From: Bacteroides mediterraneensis
Lineage (GTDB): Bacteria; Bacteroidota; Bacteroidia; Bacteroidales; Bacteroidaceae
DNA length: 49,273 nucleotides
Direction of reading: 5' to 3'
Assembly: GCF_016900355.1 (NCBI RefSeq)
Contig: NZ_JACJKA010000027.1
Coordinates: 1 to 49,273 of the forward strand
Below, one piece after another: positions 46,337 to 49,273 of this stretch. Below the pieces are notes generated by a model, which was given only the letters and a program-made list of their open reading frames with translations, was not told the DNA's origin and did not search any database. Within the stretch, counting starts at the first letter, position 1; every line of letters starts with the position of its first letter. The position numbers and the translations under genes are program-made.

Positions 46337-47630
46337 ATGGTTCTCTTCCCCACTGACACGGATTCTCTCCCTCACAACAGGCGTGTCCTTGCTGACCTTA
46401 GGAATAAATGAAAAAGAAAACGGATGTATCCTCATCGGAGCTTGTCTGGTTATCCTCGCCGCCTTTCTCTTTTATTCCAGTCAGAAACAATTACGGGAAA
46501 AAAGCTGGCTCATGCTGGAAGCCATCCGCAACCGTGATTATTCTTTCCGCCTGCCTACCCACGGCTTCATCGGAGGCGAACGTATCCTGCAAAATACCTT
46601 GAATGAGTTTGGGGCCATGATGGGCGAACAAAAACAACTGATGGAACAGCGGGAACGGTTTTATGAACAAGTACTCTCAGGCATCAGTTCCGGTATTATC
46701 GTACTCGACCAAAAAAACAAAATCATCCAAAGTAATCCAGCTGCGGCACGGCTGCTCAGTATTCCGGCCCTTGGCACCCTCCAGCAACTGGAGCGCTACG
46801 GAGAAGACATTCCGGAACTGTTGGGCACCTTGCCTGCCGGCGAACGTTGCAACCTGCAATATGCCACCTCCAAAGGAGAAGTGCAATTGTTAGTCCGGGC
46901 ATCCGTGATGCAATTAGGAGAAAATACGGTCAAGATTCTGACCTTAAACGATATCCGGAATGAGATGGACGCCAAGGAACTTGAATCATGGGTGAAACTG
47001 ACCCGGGTACTGACACACGAAATCATGAACTCCATCGCGCCGATTTCTTCATTAAGTGAAACCTTCCTACAGCGAAAAGACGTGAAAAACAGCCCTATCT
47101 ACGAGGGAATCCGTGCCATTCATGAGACATCTACCGGATTGATATCCTTTGTGGATAGCTATCGGAAATTCTCTTCACTCCAGAAACCTTCTCCAGAGCC
47201 TTTCTACCTGAAAGAACTCCTGCTGCAAATAGAAAGTATCCACCTCATCCCTTCCCATATACAACTGACCCTTCAAATAGAACCTGAAGACTTGATGCTC
47301 TATGCCGATCCGAACCTGATCCGACAAGTACTCATCAACCTGATAAAAAATGCCGTACAAGCCATCGGAGAGCGCACTGGAAAAATTCATATCCGTGCTT
47401 ACTCCACCAAAGAAGAACATATCCTCATCTACGTAAGCAACGATGGCCCCGCCATCCCCGAAAAGGAAGCCGAAGAGATTTTTGTCCCCTTCTTCACCAC
47501 CAAAAAGGAAGGTAGTGGTATCGGACTTTCTCTCTCCCGGCAGATTATGAAGCTCTCTAACGGCAGTATCAGTCTACTGAAACCAGAAAGTAACGGTTGG
47601 AGTACGACCTTCGTATTAGAATTCTTTTAA
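46326..47630 (+). CDS. sensor histidine kinase, NtrB-like with PAS domain
   Basis: This 434-residue kinase has two membrane segments near the N terminus (about 10-27 and 33-50) with almost no periplasmic loop, so it may sense membrane or cytosolic signals. A PAS domain lies at about 105-210. The phospho-acceptor motif is LTHEIMNSIAPI (about 235) and the ATPase domain (about 320-434) has NLIKNAVQAI, VSNDGPAIP and GSGIGLSLSRQ. It is coupled to the preceding regulator by an 11-nt overlap. Confidence 0.93.
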   Translation: MASKWFSSPLTRILSLTTGVSLLTLGINEKENGCILIGACLVILAAFLFYSSQKQLREKSWLMLEAIRNRDYSFRLPTHGFIGGERILQNTLNEFGAMMGEQKQLMEQRERFYEQVLSGISSGIIVLDQKNKIIQSNPAAARLLSIPALGTLQQLERYGEDIPELLGTLPAGERCNLQYATSKGEVQLLVRASVMQLGENTVKILTLNDIRNEMDAKELESWVKLTRVLTHEIMNSIAPISSLSETFLQRKDVKNSPIYEGIRAIHETSTGLISFVDSYRKFSSLQKPSPEPFYLKELLLQIESIHLIPSHIQLTLQIEPEDLMLYADPNLIRQVLINLIKNAVQAIGERTGKIHIRAYSTKEEHILIYVSNDGPAIPEKEAEEIFVPFFTTKKEGSGIGLSLSRQIMKLSNGSISLLKPESNGWSTTFVLEFF

Positions 47631-47640
47631 AAATGCAGAA

Positions 47641-47668
47641 AGGCGCTGAATACGTTTATTCAGCGCCT
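47641..47668. terminator. bidirectional terminator after the kinase gene
   Basis: A perfect 12-bp stem, AGGCGCTGAATA (47641-47652) with TATTCAGCGCCT (47657-47668), has a CGTT loop. It separates the kinase (plus) from the phosphatase-like gene (minus). On the minus strand it is followed by TTCTGCATTTTT. Confidence 0.8.
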
Positions 47669-47696
47669 CCCTCTATACCATCTTCACGAGCAATGG

Positions 47697-48143
47697 TTAA
47701 GCCATTGCCAAGTCAGACGAATCTGACTCATGTTTCTTCAAAAGTATCTTCAATCCTTCCAATAAATTCCGGCATCCGTCATTCATCTCTTCTTTCATGC
47801 TCCTGTAGCCAAAATCCACATCGCAGGATGGCATGTCGGCTTTCGGTTTGCGTTTGCAGATATCTGCAAACAGATGAATCTTATGCCAATTCCGATAATC
47901 CATGAAGCGGGTCAGCAAATCTTTCTGCCACGGCTCCATTACTACCACAAAGTCCGCTTCATCGCGCAAAGCCTCGTTCATGTTCCGTTCCAACTTTCTC
48001 CCTCCCGGAGAACCAAATTCCGTCATCTCAGCTGTTACCACCTCCACATCGGTCATGTCAGCTTCGGTGAGTTTCTTCTTAAAAAGAGACTCCATAGAGA
48101 ACAGCTTTCCGACACGTTCCAGACCGACCAATAGCACTTTCAT
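47697..48143 (-). CDS. low-molecular-weight phosphatase-like protein without the catalytic cysteine
   Basis: This 148-residue protein resembles low-molecular-weight tyrosine phosphatases along its length: VLLVGLERVGKLFSMESLF at the loop position, ADFVVVMEPWQKDLL (about 63-77), and a C-terminal FGYRSMKEEMNDGCRNLLEGL (about 110-130). The P-loop CX5R is absent; in its place is GLERVGK, and no cysteine occurs before about residue 95. A binding or regulatory role, or another activity, is more likely than phosphatase. The stop codon lies within a GCAATGG/CCATTGC hairpin (47690-47708). The neighbours give no clear context. Confidence 0.6.
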   Translation of the reverse strand: MKVLLVGLERVGKLFSMESLFKKKLTEADMTDVEVVTAEMTEFGSPGGRKLERNMNEALRDEADFVVVMEPWQKDLLTRFMDYRNWHKIHLFADICKRKPKADMPSCDVDFGYRSMKEEMNDGCRNLLEGLKILLKKHESDSSDLAMA

Positions 48144-48309
48144 AAAATCAGATTTTAAAAGTTAATAAAAAGAAGGTACCGAAAATCCTTTCTCGTGGGG
48201 AATATAATCATTTAATCTGAAAATGCAAAGAAAACTACAAAATATCAGCTAAATTACACATTTATTATGATTTATCAGGCTTTAAGGGGAAATTCTGACA
48301 ATCTATCGA

Positions 48310-48954
48310 TTATAAACGACTTTCCTGAATCAGGTCAATTAAAATCGGACGCATACCTCCCACGAAGCATTCCACGGCAATCACCATCAGAATCAATCCC
48401 ATCAGTCGCATCATCACATTATTGCCTGTTTCCCCTATTACCTTCACCAGTCTGGTAGACAAACGCAGGATAATATAGGTTAGGATATAAACTACGGCTA
48501 TGACTGCCACCAAAGTGACTTTCAAACTCCAGGTATGGGCATCATCCATCATAATGATACCGTTTGCAATGGCTCCTGGTCCGCACAGCATTGGAATGGA
48601 AAGCGGAGTAATAGAGATATCGTCTGCATATGCCTTGATTTCCTCATCCTTGAGCTTTGTATTGGTATAACGGGCCTGCAACATATCGTATCCAATTTTC
48701 AAAATAATGATACCCGCAGCAATACGAAAACCATTGGTAGAGATACCAAAGAATTTAAACAAGAACTGGCCACAAAAAGTAAACGCGATTAATATAATAA
48801 ATGAAATAATTGTCGCTCTTTTCACAATGTGCCGACGTTCTTTCTCTCCCAGTCCGTTGGTCATGGTCAGGAATACCGGCATCGTGCCCAGAGGATTTGT
48901 CAATGTGAAAAAAGAAGTGAAGCACAAAAGTGCATAGGGTAGAATTGTATCCAT
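48310..48954 (-). CDS. MarC-family integral membrane protein
   Basis: This 214-residue protein has about six hydrophobic segments and MarC features: NPLGTMPVFLTMT near residue 17, GGIxILKIGYDML-like sequence (about 75-88) and SITPLSIPMLCGPGAIANGI (about 108-127). The function of the family is not established; it was once linked to multiple antibiotic resistance, but this was not supported in E. coli. The start at 48954 (ATG) is chosen over TTG at 48975. A minus-strand -7 match, TATCTTTG, is at 48978-48985. Confidence 0.93.
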   Translation of the reverse strand: MDTILPYALLCFTSFFTLTNPLGTMPVFLTMTNGLGEKERRHIVKRATIISFIILIAFTFCGQFLFKFFGISTNGFRIAAGIIILKIGYDMLQARYTNTKLKDEEIKAYADDISITPLSIPMLCGPGAIANGIIMMDDAHTWSLKVTLVAVIAVVYILTYIILRLSTRLVKVIGETGNNVMMRLMGLILMVIAVECFVGGMRPILIDLIQESRL

Positions 48955-49117
48955 AAAAACATATTTAAAAACCAAAACAAAGATACAATAAAATCCATAC
49001 GAAAGCCCAAGTCAAAAGGAAATATGGCATAAATTTTCCAGTAGTAGATTAGATTATCACATAGCCTGCAGAAACATCCACAAGTCTACACGCAGAGGAA
49101 TAATCCCATCCTCGTCA

Positions 49118-49150
49118 GGGCAAAAAAGCCCAGAAGCATTGCTGCTTCGA
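49118..49150 (-). terminator. terminator of the rRNA operon
   Basis: On the minus strand, GAAGCA pairs with TGCTTC around GCAA (49133-49148), followed by TGGGCTTTTTTGCCC. It lies just after the 5S gene. The stretch from here to the marC promoter (48986-49117) shows no other feature. Confidence 0.8.
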
Positions 49151-49162
49151 GGCTCTATCTAA

Positions 49163-49273
<111 letters not shown>

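Noticed and set aside
49022..49140. Possible tRNA between marC and the 5S gene
   Set aside because: No cloverleaf or TTCGA arm in the right place; the stem seen is the rRNA terminator.

Overview
The window comes from a Bacteroidota chromosome, most likely Bacteroidaceae (Bacteroides or Phocaeicola). The evidence is two SusC/SusD pairs, promoters of the TAnnTTTG type, an ECF sigma/FecR/STN-SusC relay and Bacteroidota-style duplicated FtsX permeases. The species cannot be fixed from sequence alone.

Region 1 (about 1-16.1 kb, minus strand) is a fructan/sucrosyl-oligosaccharide utilisation locus. It has two transcription units. The first is susC-susD-GH32 (15949 to 9181). The second is a SusD-less TonB-receptor-like barrel, GH32, GH36 alpha-galactosidase, an MFS sugar permease and a fructokinase (8979 to 293). 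Each unit begins with the same 96-bp promoter/operator block (16016-16111 and 9031-9126), with identical spacing between a -7 box and three half-sites. One regulator, not in the window, probably controls both. Polymer or oligomer would be bound and imported, cut by GH32 and GH36, and the fructose imported and phosphorylated.

Region 2 (16.1-23.3 kb) holds the housekeeping genes lgt, ruvA and ddh. After them comes a compact minus-strand trio: a membrane steroid 5-alpha-reductase-like protein, an Old Yellow Enzyme-type flavoprotein and a short-chain dehydrogenase. This is the composition of Bacteroidota clusters that remodel 3-oxo bile acids and steroids (5AR, 5BR, 3beta-HSDH). The dehydrogenase is cut by an in-frame TGA at codon 122. 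An AAA-ATPase/PD-(D/E)XK protein lies upstream.

Region 3 (23.4-33.1 kb) looks AT-richer than its flanks. It is a second glycan locus: ECF sigma, FecR anti-sigma, SusC with an STN domain, SusD and a PA14-containing GH31 enzyme. It appears to be controlled by trans-envelope signalling.

Region 4 (33.2-36.6 kb) has a RelE/YoeB-type toxin-antitoxin pair, a 21-bp-period repeat element, glmS and an iron/manganese superoxide dismutase gene.

Region 5 (36.7-47.6 kb) has a five-gene export operon (TolC, membrane-fusion protein, DUF2807 protein, two FtsX-type permeases, no ATPase) divergent from an NtrC-type regulator and its histidine kinase. A sigma-54 promoter lies just upstream of tolC. A pair of 15-bp direct repeats plus one inverted copy sits where the regulator would bind.

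Region 6 (47.7-49.3 kb) carries a degenerate low-molecular-weight phosphatase-like gene, a MarC-family gene, and an rRNA terminator and 5S rRNA gene at the right edge. No tRNA, CRISPR array or insertion sequence was seen. No stretch over 300 bases lacks a gene or site; the longest is positions 1-292.
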